From: Lachnospiraceae bacterium
GTDB taxonomy: Bacteria; Bacillota; Clostridia; Lachnospirales; Lachnospiraceae
NCBI GenBank assembly: GCA_003979345.1
Contig: RYVZ01000003.1
Coordinates: 62,001-126,000, forward strand
DNA: 64,000 nucleotides
Direction of reading: 5' to 3'
The stretch's first letter is position 1; each line of letters starts with the position of its first letter. The notes beneath the pieces were generated by a model. The model did not search any database and was not told the DNA's origin. It saw nothing but the letters and a program-made list of their open reading frames with translations. Shown piece after piece: positions 15,900 through 24,886 of this stretch. Position numbers and translations under genes: made by a program.

Positions 15900-17402
15900 A
15901 TGAAGCTAAAAACGAGATTGCAGATCACTTTTATTGCAATGATCCTGCTGCCTGTGCTGCTGATTGGACTGATCTATGGTATTACGCATCTTATGATGGC
16001 GGGCACATTTCAAAACCAGTATGGTATGAATGCGGTGAGTGTGTCGCTGATCTCTAATCCGGTAGAAGCGTTCAGTGAGTTGACGGACGAAGAATATCGG
16101 GAATTATCCATTTTGGCAGAGGAAGAACCGGAAAAATTACTTGATAAAACTTATCTTGACGGAGTCGGCGAACGGCTTAAACAGAAAGCGTCAGGACTTT
16201 TCGTTTATGTGGACGGCGCCAATTATTATCATTTTTCAGATGCTGATGTTGAGGGACAGGAAATTGTAAATGAGCTTGACCAGAATGTGGCGCTCGGCGG
16301 CAACGGCTATTATCTCGACGGGCGGCGGCTTCTGATCAAACAGATTTCCTTTGAAGTGTCCGGCGCGAGCGAGGGAAACCTTTATATCGTAACGCGGGTA
16401 CGGGATTTTCTTTCAAAGGGGCTGCTTTTTTCATTGGTGCTGCTGATCATTCTGGTATTGGTCGTGACCAGTATTTTTTTGACACGGTGGATCAGGGAAG
16501 GAGCGTTTACGCCGCTGTCGGAATTTAATATCGCCATGCAGCGGATCGCGGACGGGGATTTTGACTATGTATTATCTACAGGCGTCAAAGGCGAGATCTC
16601 CGATCTGTATGAGAATTATAATCAGATGCGTCTGCGTCTGAAAGAATCTGCGGAGGAGCAGATGCAGGCGGATAAACAGAACAGGGAACTGATCAGCAAC
16701 ATTTCCCATGACTTAAAAACGCCGATCACATCCATTAAAGGATATGTGGAAGGTATCATGGACGGCGTTGCGGATACGCCGGAAAAAATGGACCGTTATA
16801 TTAAGACGATCTATAATAAGGCAAATGATATGAACCGCCTGATCAACGAACTGACGATCTATTCCGGAATTGACTCGAACAGGATACCGTATCACTTTCA
16901 TAAATTGAACGTGGCGGATTATTTTAATGATTGTGTGGAAGAGGTCGGGCTTGATCTGGAAGGGCAGAACATCCGCCTGAATTATTCGAATATGACGCCT
17001 CCGGATACCGTTGTCATTGCTGATCCGGAACAAATGAAGCGGGTGATCAATAATATCGTAGGTAACAGTGTGAAGTATATGAACCGCACCAATGGTACGA
17101 TCGATATTCGGATACTGGATGAGATCGATTCGATCCGCGTGGAATTGGAAGACAATGGAAAAGGGGTTTCTGCCAAGGAGATCGGGAGAATTTTTGAGCG
17201 GTTTTACCGTACGGATGCTTCCCGTAATTCGTCGCAGGGCGGAAGCGGGATCGGACTTTCTATTGTCAAAAAGATCATTGAAGATCATGGCGGTTATATT
17301 TGGGCAACAAGCAAAGAGGGCGAAGGCACCTGTATGCATTTTGTGCTTCGCAAATTTGTAGAGAATCCGGATGCAGTGCAGAATGAAGTAAATGAGACAT
17401 GA
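15900..17402 (+). CDS. Membrane sensor histidine kinase
   Basis: Protein of 500 aa. TM1 is at about 7-30, an extracytoplasmic domain of about 140 residues follows, and TM2 is GLLFSLVLLIILVLVVTSIF. HAMP is near LSEFNIAMQRIADGDFDY. The phosphoacceptor is in ELISNISHDLKTPITSIKG, with an N-box NIVGNSVKYM, G1 DNGKGV and G2 GGSGIGLSIVKK. It phosphorylates the response regulator encoded 120 bp downstream; the signal is unknown. Kinase-before-regulator order is less common than the reverse. ACGGGAGG precedes ATG 15900. Confidence 0.93.
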   Translation: MKLKTRLQITFIAMILLPVLLIGLIYGITHLMMAGTFQNQYGMNAVSVSLISNPVEAFSELTDEEYRELSILAEEEPEKLLDKTYLDGVGERLKQKASGLFVYVDGANYYHFSDADVEGQEIVNELDQNVALGGNGYYLDGRRLLIKQISFEVSGASEGNLYIVTRVRDFLSKGLLFSLVLLIILVLVVTSIFLTRWIREGAFTPLSEFNIAMQRIADGDFDYVLSTGVKGEISDLYENYNQMRLRLKESAEEQMQADKQNRELISNISHDLKTPITSIKGYVEGIMDGVADTPEKMDRYIKTIYNKANDMNRLINELTIYSGIDSNRIPYHFHKLNVADYFNDCVEEVGLDLEGQNIRLNYSNMTPPDTVVIADPEQMKRVINNIVGNSVKYMNRTNGTIDIRILDEIDSIRVELEDNGKGVSAKEIGRIFERFYRTDASRNSSQGGSGIGLSIVKKIIEDHGGYIWATSKEGEGTCMHFVLRKFVENPDAVQNEVNET

Positions 17403-17522
17403 AAAGGGAGCCGGAAGGAAAACATGAGGGGAACAAATAAGACCAAAGTGAACGTGTAAATGGAAGCAGAAGGATCAATGCATGAAATAGGAATATCGGA
17501 ATAGAGAACTGGAGGAAATGGA

Positions 17523-18212
17523 ATGAGCCGGATTTTGATTGTTGAGGATGAAAAGGAGATAGCCGATCTCGAAAAAGACTATTTGGAGCTGTCAGAGTTT
17601 CAGGTGGAGATTGCCAACGACGGGGATGAGGGGCTTCGGAAAGCGCTGTCTGAGGAGTATGCGCTCGTTATTCTTGATCTGATGCTGCCGGGGGTGGATG
17701 GCTTTGAGGTCTGCCGGCGGATTCGGGAGGAAAAGAACATTCCGATCCTGATGGTGTCCGCGAAAAAAGATGATATCGATAAGATCCGGGGGCTTGGACT
17801 TGGTGCGGATGATTATATGACAAAACCGTTTAGCCCAAGTGAACTGGTGGCGCGTGTCAAAGCGCATCTGTCAAGATATGACAGGCTTGTCGGTTTTGGA
17901 CAGAAACAGAATGATATCGTGGAGATCAGGGGGCTGAAGATCGATAAGACTGCGAGGCGCGTCTATGTGGATGGCGAGGAGCGTGTTTTCACCACGAAGG
18001 AATTTGATCTGCTGACATTTTTGGCGGAGAACCCGAATCATGTGTTCACGAAGGAGGAACTGTTTCGTGAGATATGGGATATGGATTCGGTTGGCGATAT
18101 CGCGACCGTCACGGTTCATATCAAAAAAATACGCGAAAAGCTGGAATATGATACCTCAAAGCCTCAATATATTGAGACAATCTGGGGAGTCGGTTATCGG
18201 TTTAAGGTCTAA
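17523..18212 (+). CDS. OmpR/PhoB-family response regulator
   Basis: Protein of 229 aa. The receiver domain (1-120) has the acidic pair in IVEDEKE, phosphoacceptor Asp in VILDLMLPGVDGFEV, the switch Ser in ILMVSAKKD and Lys in YMTKPFSPSEL. The C-terminal winged helix has RRVYVDGEERVFTTKEFDLL and VTVHIKKIREKLE, then YIETIWGVGYRFKV. It should be phosphorylated by the kinase upstream. GGAGG precedes the ATG. Targets are not evident in the window. Confidence 0.95.
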   Translation: MSRILIVEDEKEIADLEKDYLELSEFQVEIANDGDEGLRKALSEEYALVILDLMLPGVDGFEVCRRIREEKNIPILMVSAKKDDIDKIRGLGLGADDYMTKPFSPSELVARVKAHLSRYDRLVGFGQKQNDIVEIRGLKIDKTARRVYVDGEERVFTTKEFDLLTFLAENPNHVFTKEELFREIWDMDSVGDIATVTVHIKKIREKLEYDTSKPQYIETIWGVGYRFKV

Positions 18213-18213
18213 A

Positions 18214-18330
18214 GCGCGAAGAGAATTTCTAAGCCGAAACAAGTCCGGCTAAGAAATTCTAAAACTTCGCGCCGAAGAACGCAAAAGAAGCGTTCTTCTC
18301 GGGGGATGGAAAGAACCCATCCTAAGAAAC
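18214..18330 (+). repeat. Compound palindromic intergenic element
   Basis: Three hairpins in a row: GCGCGAAG (18214-18221) with CTTCGCGC (18265-18272) enclosing an inner arm pair around AATTTCT/AGAAATT; GAAGAACGC (18274-18282) with GCGTTCTTC (18290-18298); and GGATGG with CCATCC up to 18332. The GAAGAA...TTCTTC hairpin followed by CGGGGGATGGAAA resembles the element at 48415-48450, so this looks like a dispersed repeat family. Confidence 0.65.
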
Positions 18331-18345
18331 GCTAATCATTTTCAT

Positions 18346-18370
18346 AAGAATCGCCAAGGCGATTCTTTTT
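18346..18370 (+). terminator. Intrinsic terminator after the two-component operon
   Basis: AAGAATCGCC (18346-18355) pairs with GGCGATTCTT (18358-18367) and continues into TTT. A half copy, GGCGATTCTTTTG, is repeated about 22 bp further on. Confidence 0.75.
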
Positions 18371-18449
18371 GTATTATGCTTGGCGATTCTTTTGTATCAG
18401 ATTTTTACTTATAGCAACGCATATTAACAGGAAAGAGCAGGATTTTGGA

Positions 18450-19076
18450 TTGAAATCTGTGATATTATATGAAGATCAGGATATTCTTGTCTGCTATAAA
18501 CCTGCGGGGTTTGCAGTGCAGAGTGCGCGTGCATCGCAGATGGACATGGAGAGTGAGCTAAGGGGATATCTGCATGGCGGCGGTCTGTATGTGGTCCATC
18601 GTCTGGACCAGCCGGTTGAGGGGATTCTTGTGTTTGCCAAAAACCGCAGTGCGGCGGCGAAACTGGGAGCACAGATGCAAGATGATGTGATGAACAAGTA
18701 TTACCGGGCGCTTATCTGTGGAGAAATGCCTGAAACGGAAGGCGTATTGATTGATCAGATCGCAAAAAAAGAAAACGGTGTGACGAAGCATGCGGAACTC
18801 TCTTACAGGATTGAAACATACAATCCTGACATGGATGTCAGTGATGTGCGTATCTGCTTGAAAACCGGACGCTTTCATCAGATACGGATACAGTTTTCGC
18901 GTGCAGGGCATCCGCTTGTGGGTGACCGGAGGTACGGGGATGAGAGGGCACAAGAGTCAGCGGCAGCGCTGGGGCTAAAAAATGTGGCGCTTTGCGCAGA
19001 ACGGCTGAGTTTTATTCATCCGCAAAATGGAAAAGAAATGGATTTTAGTACCACGCCGCAATTTCATAAAACATAG
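18450..19076 (+). CDS. RluA-family RNA pseudouridine synthase
   Basis: Protein of about 208 aa from a TTG at 18450. It isomerises uridine in rRNA or tRNA. The catalytic Asp is in VVHRLDQPVEGILVFAKN, and the KTGRFHQIRIQFSRAGHPLV block is the second RluA motif; it lacks an S4 domain. The frame is open upstream to an ATG at 18369, but that stretch overlaps the terminator hairpin; AGCAGGA near 18440 supports the TTG, with GTG 18459 as an alternative. The target nucleotide cannot be assigned. Confidence 0.85.
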   Translation: MKSVILYEDQDILVCYKPAGFAVQSARASQMDMESELRGYLHGGGLYVVHRLDQPVEGILVFAKNRSAAAKLGAQMQDDVMNKYYRALICGEMPETEGVLIDQIAKKENGVTKHAELSYRIETYNPDMDVSDVRICLKTGRFHQIRIQFSRAGHPLVGDRRYGDERAQESAAALGLKNVALCAERLSFIHPQNGKEMDFSTTPQFHKT

Positions 19077-19115
19077 CTTTTTTCCCATACTATATTCCGA
19101 AAGAACGGAGTGCGT

Positions 19116-20156
19116 ATGGGAAATTTTTTTGAGGATTTAAGGCAGGAATGGAATAAAAGACGTATTGTCCGGGTAGTGCTGATCTCCGCAGGGGTCTACC
19201 TGTTTATGAAGTATGCGCTGATGCTGGTGCTGCCGTTTGGATTGTCCGTTCTCTTTGTACGCTGGGCAATGCCGCTGATCCGAAAGCTCTCCGGCAGGCG
19301 TCGCGGTATGAAGAGTGTGCTGGCGGCATTGCTGCTGTCTGTAATCGGCGCGCTGCCGATCGTGCTGATCCTCGTTTTATATCGTGCGGCAGCGGAATGT
19401 GTGCGGGCATGTATGGCAAACTTTGGGATCTTACGTGTCCAGTGCGGCGTTTTTCTGCGTACCTGCTGCTGTTATCTGGAACGACCGCTTGGGATCGATG
19501 CGGTCTTGCTGGAAGAAAAGATCATGACAGTCGCGCGCAGTATCGGAGAGCAGATCAGCGATGAGGCGATTCCCAAGGCAATCGTCATATCCGGAGATGT
19601 GATCGCAGTGCTTGCGGCAATTGGAATTTATTGGGCGGTTTTCTATATTTTCAGTGTGCTTCTTGCAAAGGATTATGACGAGATCGTGTCGCTTTGGCGT
19701 GGGAAGCATTGGTTTGCGCGGGTCAGACAATTATATGACAAAACTGTTAAAATGATCTTCTCTTATATCAAGGCGCAGTTTGTGATTATGTCCGTGATCG
19801 GGGGCATCTGCAGTGTTGTATTTTGGCGGGCGGGATTTGGGATGCCCTTTTTATGGGGATATATAGTGGGCTTTCTTGATATGCTTCCGTTTATTGGAAC
19901 CGGTATTACATTGCTTCCATTGGCGCTCTTTGAACTGGTCATGGGACGGACCATTTTGGCGGTCGTGTTTGTACTGCTTTATGTGGTATGCTATTTTGTG
20001 CGCGAATTTATGGAGCCGCGTCTGATTGGCCAGCGGATCGGGATTCATCCGCTCATTATTCTCATGTCCGTCTTTTTGGGCGTAAAACTTTATGGGCTTC
20101 TTGGGATCGTGACGGGCCCTCTGTCGTATCTGCTGGTCCGGGAGCTGACGGAATGA
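19116..20156 (+). CDS. AI-2E family permease, YtvI-like
   Basis: Protein of 346 aa with about seven or eight TM segments, the length and pattern of PF01594 proteins. The conserved second half includes FIGTGITLLPLALFELVMG and VREFMEPRLIGQRIGIHPL, with GVKLYGLLGIVTGPL near the end. In spore formers a branch of this family is YtvI, a sporulation membrane protein; other members export AI-2 or ions. Despite luxS in the window, an AI-2 role should not be assumed. GGAG five nt upstream selects ATG 19116 over GTG 19110. Confidence 0.82.
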   Translation: MGNFFEDLRQEWNKRRIVRVVLISAGVYLFMKYALMLVLPFGLSVLFVRWAMPLIRKLSGRRRGMKSVLAALLLSVIGALPIVLILVLYRAAAECVRACMANFGILRVQCGVFLRTCCCYLERPLGIDAVLLEEKIMTVARSIGEQISDEAIPKAIVISGDVIAVLAAIGIYWAVFYIFSVLLAKDYDEIVSLWRGKHWFARVRQLYDKTVKMIFSYIKAQFVIMSVIGGICSVVFWRAGFGMPFLWGYIVGFLDMLPFIGTGITLLPLALFELVMGRTILAVVFVLLYVVCYFVREFMEPRLIGQRIGIHPLIILMSVFLGVKLYGLLGIVTGPLSYLLVRELTE

Positions 20157-20193
20157 CTGCGGAAGAATTCAGCATCATAAATGATAAAATTCC

Positions 20194-20222
20194 TTGACAG
20201 GAAGCGTATGGGACATTACAAT
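20194..20222 (+). promoter_or_regulatory. Promoter of the proS T-box transcript
   Basis: Consensus TTGACA (20194-20199), 17-bp spacer, TACAAT (20217-20222). Transcription would begin near 20229, giving a leader of about 380 nt. Confidence 0.7.
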
Positions 20223-20228
20223 CACAAT

Positions 20229-20481
20229 ATATTGAAAGGCGTTGAAAAGGGTTAGTACCTGTATGGAAGCTTTACAGAGAGGGAATCTGAGGAACGGTAA
20301 ACGTTCCGAAGGTGGAAGATTCCCATGCGGAAGACGGGGAACCTGCCTTGGAGCCGTGTATGTCAAATGCACCGTAAGTCCGGCGATAACGGATGATGAG
20401 CAGGATGGCGAAAGAGCCGTCAAGCAGGGTGGCACCGCCGATAACCTTCGGTCCCTATTATGGGATTGGAGGTATTTTTTT
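20229..20481 (+). promoter_or_regulatory. Proline T-box riboswitch
   Basis: Senses uncharged tRNA-Pro and allows proS transcription. AGTA motif near 20250 and CAGAGAG at about 20274-20280 mark stem I. GAA-CCT-GCCTTGGAG places the specifier codon CCT (Pro) at 20342-20344. The T-box sequence AGGGTGGCACCGCC is at 20426-20439, its GGCA pairing with the tRNA acceptor end. The terminator is CCTTCGGTCCC (20445-20455) with GGGATTGGAGG (20462-20472) followed by a T-run to 20481. All key elements are visible and in order. Confidence 0.9.
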
Positions 20482-20482
20482 A

Positions 20483-20564
20483 CGCGATAAGCAGAACTTT
20501 CACGGGCGTCCGCCGTGCTTGCGCGAGCAGGCGTGCGGAGAGGCCTTGCAGTCCGCTTATCGCG
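20483..20564 (+). other. Inverted repeat between T-box terminator and proS
   Basis: CGCGATAAGC (20483-20492) and GCTTATCGCG (20555-20564) are perfect complements enclosing 62 nt that contain further GC-rich hairpins (for example TGCTTGCGCGAGCA). It is transcribed when the T-box reads through; function unknown, possibly an inserted palindromic element. Confidence 0.55.
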
Positions 20565-20606
20565 CAGGCCAACAGCACAGGAAAAAGAGGAAAGGAGTCA
20601 AACGAA

Positions 20607-22043
20607 ATGGCAGACAAGAAAATGGTGGAAGCGATCACTTCCATGGACGAAGACTTCGCCCAGTGGTATACCGACGTGGTCAAAAAAGCAGAACTGATCG
20701 ACTATACAAGTGTAAAAGGATGCATGGCTTTTAAACCGGCAGGCTACGCGATCTGGGAGCTGATTCAGCAGCAGCTGGATCTGCGCTTTAAGGAGACGGG
20801 GGTACAGAATGTATACTTACCGATGTTTATACCTGAGAGCCTTCTACAGAAAGAAAAAGATCATGTGGAGGGTTTCGCGCCGGAGGTTGCGTGGGTGACA
20901 TACGGCGGCGGGCAGAAGCTTCAGGAGAGGATGTGTGTCAGACCGACTTCGGAAACGCTGTTCTGCGACTATTATAAAAGTGTGGTCCACTCATACCGCG
21001 ACTTACCGCAGGTTTGCAATCAGTGGTGTTCAGTCGTCCGTTGGGAGAAAGAGACGAGACCGTTTTTGAGAAGCCGTGAATTTTTATGGCAGGAAGGTCA
21101 TACCGCGCATGCATCGGAGCAGGAGGCGGAGGAACGGACGATCCAGATGCTAAATGTCTATGCGGATTTCGTAGAGCAGGTTCTTGCAATTCCTGTCATA
21201 AAAGGACGCAAGACAGAAAAAGAAAAATTTGCAGGAGCCACGGCGACGTACACGATCGAAGCGCTGATGCACGACGGGAAAGCGCTGCAGTCGGGAACGA
21301 GCCACAATTTTGGAGACGGCTTTGCAAAGGCGTTCGGGATTCAGTATACGGCGAAGGACAACACACTGCAATACGTGCATCAGACCTCATGGGGGCTGTC
21401 TACCCGTCTGATCGGCGCGATCATTATGGTACACGGCGATAACTCCGGCTTAAAACTGCCGCCCAAGGCTGCCCCCGTGCAGGTGATGATCATTCCGATC
21501 CAGCAGCAAAAAGACGGCGTGCTGGAGGCGGCGTCAAAGCTGGAAGCAGAAATCAAAAGAGCGGGCATCCGCGTGAAAACAGATACCACGGATAAGAGTC
21601 CGGGCTGGAAATTTTCGGAGCAGGAAATGCGCGGTATCCCTCTGCGCATTGAGATCGGACCCAAGGACATTGAGGCGGGGCGTTGCGTAGCCTGCCGCCG
21701 GGACAACGGGGAGAAACTGACGTTTTCCTTAGAGGAAGCGGCGTCGAAGCTGCCGGAGCTGTTAGAGCAGATTCATAACGATATGTACGAGGCGGCGCGC
21801 CGGCACAGGGACGAGCATACCTACACGGCGGCGACGATGGAGGAGTTCGAGAAATGCTTCACTGAGAAATCCGGTTTCGTCAAAGCCATGTGGTGCGGTG
21901 ATCAGGCATGCGAAGATCTGATTAAGGAAAAGCTTGCGGTTACGAGCCGTTGTATGCCGTTTGAGGAAGAACGCATTTCCGACACCTGCGTATGCTGCGG
22001 AAAACCGGCAAAGAAAATGGTTTACTGGGGAAAAGCATACTAA
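20607..22043 (+). CDS. proS: Prolyl-tRNA synthetase, archaeal/eukaryotic type (ProS type 3)
   Basis: Protein of 478 aa, the short form without the bacterial editing insertion. Class II motifs: PVFIPES-like YLPMFIPESLL, motif 2 in RWEKETRPFLRSREFLWQEG with HTAH after it, and motif 3 near TSWGLSTRLIGAIIMVHGD. The C-terminal anticodon-binding domain carries a zinc-like CVACRR and ends CVCCGKPAKKMVYWGKAY, characteristic of this type. AAAGGAG selects ATG 20607; longer in-frame starts upstream run into the T-box terminator. Controlled by the proline T-box. Confidence 0.96.
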   Translation: MADKKMVEAITSMDEDFAQWYTDVVKKAELIDYTSVKGCMAFKPAGYAIWELIQQQLDLRFKETGVQNVYLPMFIPESLLQKEKDHVEGFAPEVAWVTYGGGQKLQERMCVRPTSETLFCDYYKSVVHSYRDLPQVCNQWCSVVRWEKETRPFLRSREFLWQEGHTAHASEQEAEERTIQMLNVYADFVEQVLAIPVIKGRKTEKEKFAGATATYTIEALMHDGKALQSGTSHNFGDGFAKAFGIQYTAKDNTLQYVHQTSWGLSTRLIGAIIMVHGDNSGLKLPPKAAPVQVMIIPIQQQKDGVLEAASKLEAEIKRAGIRVKTDTTDKSPGWKFSEQEMRGIPLRIEIGPKDIEAGRCVACRRDNGEKLTFSLEEAASKLPELLEQIHNDMYEAARRHRDEHTYTAATMEEFEKCFTEKSGFVKAMWCGDQACEDLIKEKLAVTSRCMPFEEERISDTCVCCGKPAKKMVYWGKAY

Positions 22044-22073
22044 AATAGGATATAAACAAAGCAAATTAAAAAA

Positions 22074-22107
22074 ACAGAGTTCCGCGTCCGCGGAATTCTG
22101 TTTTTTT
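22074..22107. terminator. Bidirectional terminator between proS and the GGDEF gene
   Basis: ACAGAGTTCCG (22074-22084) pairs with CGGAATTCTGT (22091-22101), with T7 on the plus strand and A-rich DNA (T-run on minus) on the other side. The last codons of the convergent GGDEF gene abut it. Confidence 0.8.
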
Positions 22108-23191
22108 ACATAACCACTTTATTTTTCCCATTCTGCTTTCCGTGATAGAGATTATTGTCCGCGTGTGTGATCGTTTCCTCGATCGACATGCCTTTCTGGT
22201 AAATTGCAATGCCGAGCGTAAGTGTACAGTGGATCCATTGACCGTTTAATTCAAAATGGTGATTTGCTACATGACGGCGGATGGCTTCTGCGATCTGATA
22301 AGTCTGTTCGTGCGTACTGTTGCTGATGAGGATCAGGAGTTCCTCGCCGCCCCAGCGGCAGACGTATCCGTGCTCACCTACATGGGAAACCGCGATCTGC
22401 GCGATGTCGTGTAATGCCACATCGCCAAAATCGTGCCCGTGCGTATCATTTATTTTTTTGAAATCATCAACATCGCCCATGATCAGCGCAAAGTCCGAAT
22501 TGGAAGCCAAAGCCTGCTCAATAAACATCTGCATACTGCGGCGGTTATAAAGTCCCGTCAGCGGATCTGTGTTTGCAAGCTGCTCCAGAATGAGATTCTG
22601 ATGCCGCAGTTTTGTATAAGTCCATTTCATTTCAAACACATAGATCAGCGAAAACAGGATCAGGAACAAAAAAGTGCAGATTGAATTAAACGTATAAATG
22701 GCAAACTCTACAGTGGGATTACCGATCGTAAAGAACGGTTCCCTGACATAAGAAAGAAATTTACAGGTTAAAAACAGCAGCGCTGCGGCAACGGCGCTTA
22801 TTGTGGCAATTACGAGTTTACGGCGTTTTGTGTCAAGGGTGTAGCCGACATAGTAGCCGACGGGGATGATCGCGATGATATACTGCGCGAAACCAAACTG
22901 CCATCCGATGCAGAGCGTGGCGACAAACGAGTGCAGGATGATCTCAAAATAAGCGATATAGTATACCGGGAGATAAGTTTCCCGACGGACCCAGTACGTT
23001 GCAAACAGATAGGTTGCAACACTTGCGATATTAAAAAGGTATAAAGGCATGATGTCTAATACAATAAATATGCACAACAAAAACAGATGCACACAGGCAA
23101 CGGAATATATCATAAAACTGAATTTCTGCCTGTTAGTGATCTGTGCACTGCCCTCAAATATTTTTTTTGCGCGATTCATATAGTTTCTCAT
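22106..23191 (-). CDS. Membrane diguanylate cyclase (GGDEF domain)
   Basis: Protein of 361 aa. About six TM helices (residues 25-205) precede a GGDEF domain that makes cyclic di-GMP. The A-site reads WGGEELLIL, a GGEEL variant of GGEEF; substrate-binding IMGDVDDFKKINDTHGHDFGD is intact. The RxxD inhibitory site normally five residues before the A-site is missing (GEHG there), so product feedback may be absent. Start is uncertain: ATG 23191 or 23179; the gene begins 13 bp after mgtE ends and lacks a clear ribosome site, suggesting translational coupling. Confidence 0.87.
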   Translation of the reverse strand: MRNYMNRAKKIFEGSAQITNRQKFSFMIYSVACVHLFLLCIFIVLDIMPLYLFNIASVATYLFATYWVRRETYLPVYYIAYFEIILHSFVATLCIGWQFGFAQYIIAIIPVGYYVGYTLDTKRRKLVIATISAVAAALLFLTCKFLSYVREPFFTIGNPTVEFAIYTFNSICTFLFLILFSLIYVFEMKWTYTKLRHQNLILEQLANTDPLTGLYNRRSMQMFIEQALASNSDFALIMGDVDDFKKINDTHGHDFGDVALHDIAQIAVSHVGEHGYVCRWGGEELLILISNSTHEQTYQIAEAIRRHVANHHFELNGQWIHCTLTLGIAIYQKGMSIEETITHADNNLYHGKQNGKNKVVM

Positions 23192-23204
23192 AGTTTTTTC
23201 ATTA

Positions 23205-24614
23205 TTAAGCCAAATGCATAACCTGAAGCAGCAGTACCCATGCCAGGCCATAGTAAGTGATCACGGCGATCAGGTCATTGATCGTAGAGATCAGCGGCCC
23301 GGATGCGACTGCCGGGTCTACTTTAAGTTTGTGGAAAAATAACGGTATGACCGTTCCCATCAATGAGGAAATGATCATTGCCACAAGCAGGGATAAGCCA
23401 ATGCAGCCCGATATGGCAAAGGAAAACATGGGGGATCTGCTCTTTACAAGGTAAATATACAAACCAATCAAAGCAAAGGCCAGAGAGCCAAGCAGCAGAC
23501 CGTTTACAAATCCGATGCGAAGTTCTTTTAATACCAGTTTCAGGCGCTGTCCCCGCTCTAATTCTTCATCTACAAGCACGCGGATCGTGACGGCGAGCGA
23601 CTGTGTGCCGACATTGCCCGCCATGCCCAGTATTAAGGACTGGAAGCTGACGATCAGCGTTAACTGGGCGACGACCTGCTCAAACATGCCTGCGATCGTT
23701 GAGACAAACAGACCTAAGAACAACAGTGTAATGAGCCAGGGAATCCTTTTTTTGATGCTTGCTTTTAAGGGCTCGTTTAATTCTTCCTCTTCGGTCAGAC
23801 CTGCGAACCGCGCATAGTCTTCGCTCATCTGTTCATCGACGACTTCGACGATGTCCTGAGCCGTGATGATGCCAAGCAGATGTTTATCGTTATCAAGTAC
23901 CGGAATGGAATCTTCCGAGTAATCCTTTAATTGTTCCAGACAGTCGTCGACCGTTTCCGTTGCATACACATATGGAAAAGAGGTCGTGATCAGGGACTTT
24001 AGTTCATCATTCTGCCTTGCAACGATCAGGTCAGGCAGATTGATTGCACCGCAGAATACCCCGCTTTCATTGGTCACATAGATTGTAGAAATATTATCGT
24101 TATCCGCCGCCTGCTCCACAAGCGAGCGCATTGCCTGCTTGACCGTATAGTCGTTCCGGATGGCGACAAAGTTGGTCGTCATGAGGCTGCCGAGTTCCCG
24201 CTCGTTATAAGAACGGATGAGGGTAATATCATGCCTGGTCTCAGCATCAATGAGACGGATCAGCTCACTGCTCTGGTCGTCTTCAAGCTCCTCAAGAACG
24301 TCGACTGCATCGTCGGCGTCCATATTTTCAATGATGTCTGCCGCTTTCTCGGAGTCAAGTTCGGCAAGATAGATGCCGACATCCTCCTCCAAATAGGCGA
24401 AGATATCCGATACAGCATCAACGCCAAGCACGCGATAGAGCCGTTTTCTCTCCGCGGGCAAAAGCGAAGATAGTACATTGGAAATATCATTGTCGTGATA
24501 ATGACCCAGCTGCTCACGCAGGGCGTCCTCCGGCAGATCGCTCTGTATAAGGCGGATCAGTTCTGGTTCATAGTCGGGACGTTCTGGCTCTGAAAATATC
24601 ATTTTATCTGCCAT
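23205..24614 (-). CDS. mgtE: MgtE-type magnesium transporter
   Basis: Protein of 469 aa. Order: MgtE N-domain (about 30-130, DADDAVDVLEELEDDQSSELI), two CBS domains (about 135-260, SLMTTNFVAIRNDYTVKQAM and DSIPVLDNDKHLLGIITAQD), and five C-terminal TM helices including GMAGNVGTQSLAVTIRVL and VASGPLISTINDLIAVI, the conserved pore segments. It imports Mg2+ through a channel gated by the cytosolic domains. No M-box fits in the short leader. The GGDEF gene follows directly. Confidence 0.94.
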   Translation of the reverse strand: MADKMIFSEPERPDYEPELIRLIQSDLPEDALREQLGHYHDNDISNVLSSLLPAERKRLYRVLGVDAVSDIFAYLEEDVGIYLAELDSEKAADIIENMDADDAVDVLEELEDDQSSELIRLIDAETRHDITLIRSYNERELGSLMTTNFVAIRNDYTVKQAMRSLVEQAADNDNISTIYVTNESGVFCGAINLPDLIVARQNDELKSLITTSFPYVYATETVDDCLEQLKDYSEDSIPVLDNDKHLLGIITAQDIVEVVDEQMSEDYARFAGLTEEEELNEPLKASIKKRIPWLITLLFLGLFVSTIAGMFEQVVAQLTLIVSFQSLILGMAGNVGTQSLAVTIRVLVDEELERGQRLKLVLKELRIGFVNGLLLGSLAFALIGLYIYLVKSRSPMFSFAISGCIGLSLLVAMIISSLMGTVIPLFFHKLKVDPAVASGPLISTINDLIAVITYYGLAWVLLLQVMHLA

Positions 24615-24702
24615 GGATACAGCTCCTGTTTACGCGTGAAAGAATTGTTTCATGCTTCGTGATGCGGAATCCGCTATGCTTTGGCGCAGTATTTCGCATG
24701 AC

Positions 24703-24731
24703 ATTATATCATAGATCGCGCCATTTTCCAA
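24703..24731 (-). promoter_or_regulatory. Promoter of mgtE
   Basis: On the minus strand TTGGAA (24731-24726), 17-bp spacer, consensus TATAAT (24708-24703). Confidence 0.65.
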
Positions 24732-24886
24732 TTTTATTTTATGCCGGAATATATTTTAGGTCACCACCTGCTTCAAAATAAGTAACTTTTCAAATATTTC
24801 AAATTTTATATGTGGTTAACTATGGAAATTGTCTCCTGCCTGACGTAAAATAAGGATATATATTCTATAGGTGGAGGTCAAGATTT

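Noticed and set aside
19116..20156. AI-2 exporter working with LuxS
   Set aside because: The AI-2E family name alone does not prove AI-2 transport; YtvI-type sporulation proteins belong to it and the gene is not linked to luxS.
20460..20606. Longer N-terminus of ProS
   Set aside because: The extension would begin in the T-box terminator; AAAGGAG and family alignment place the start at 20607.
24615..24702. M-box Mg2+ riboswitch before mgtE
   Set aside because: The leader from the recognised promoter is about 80 nt, too short for an M-box, and its motifs are not visible.
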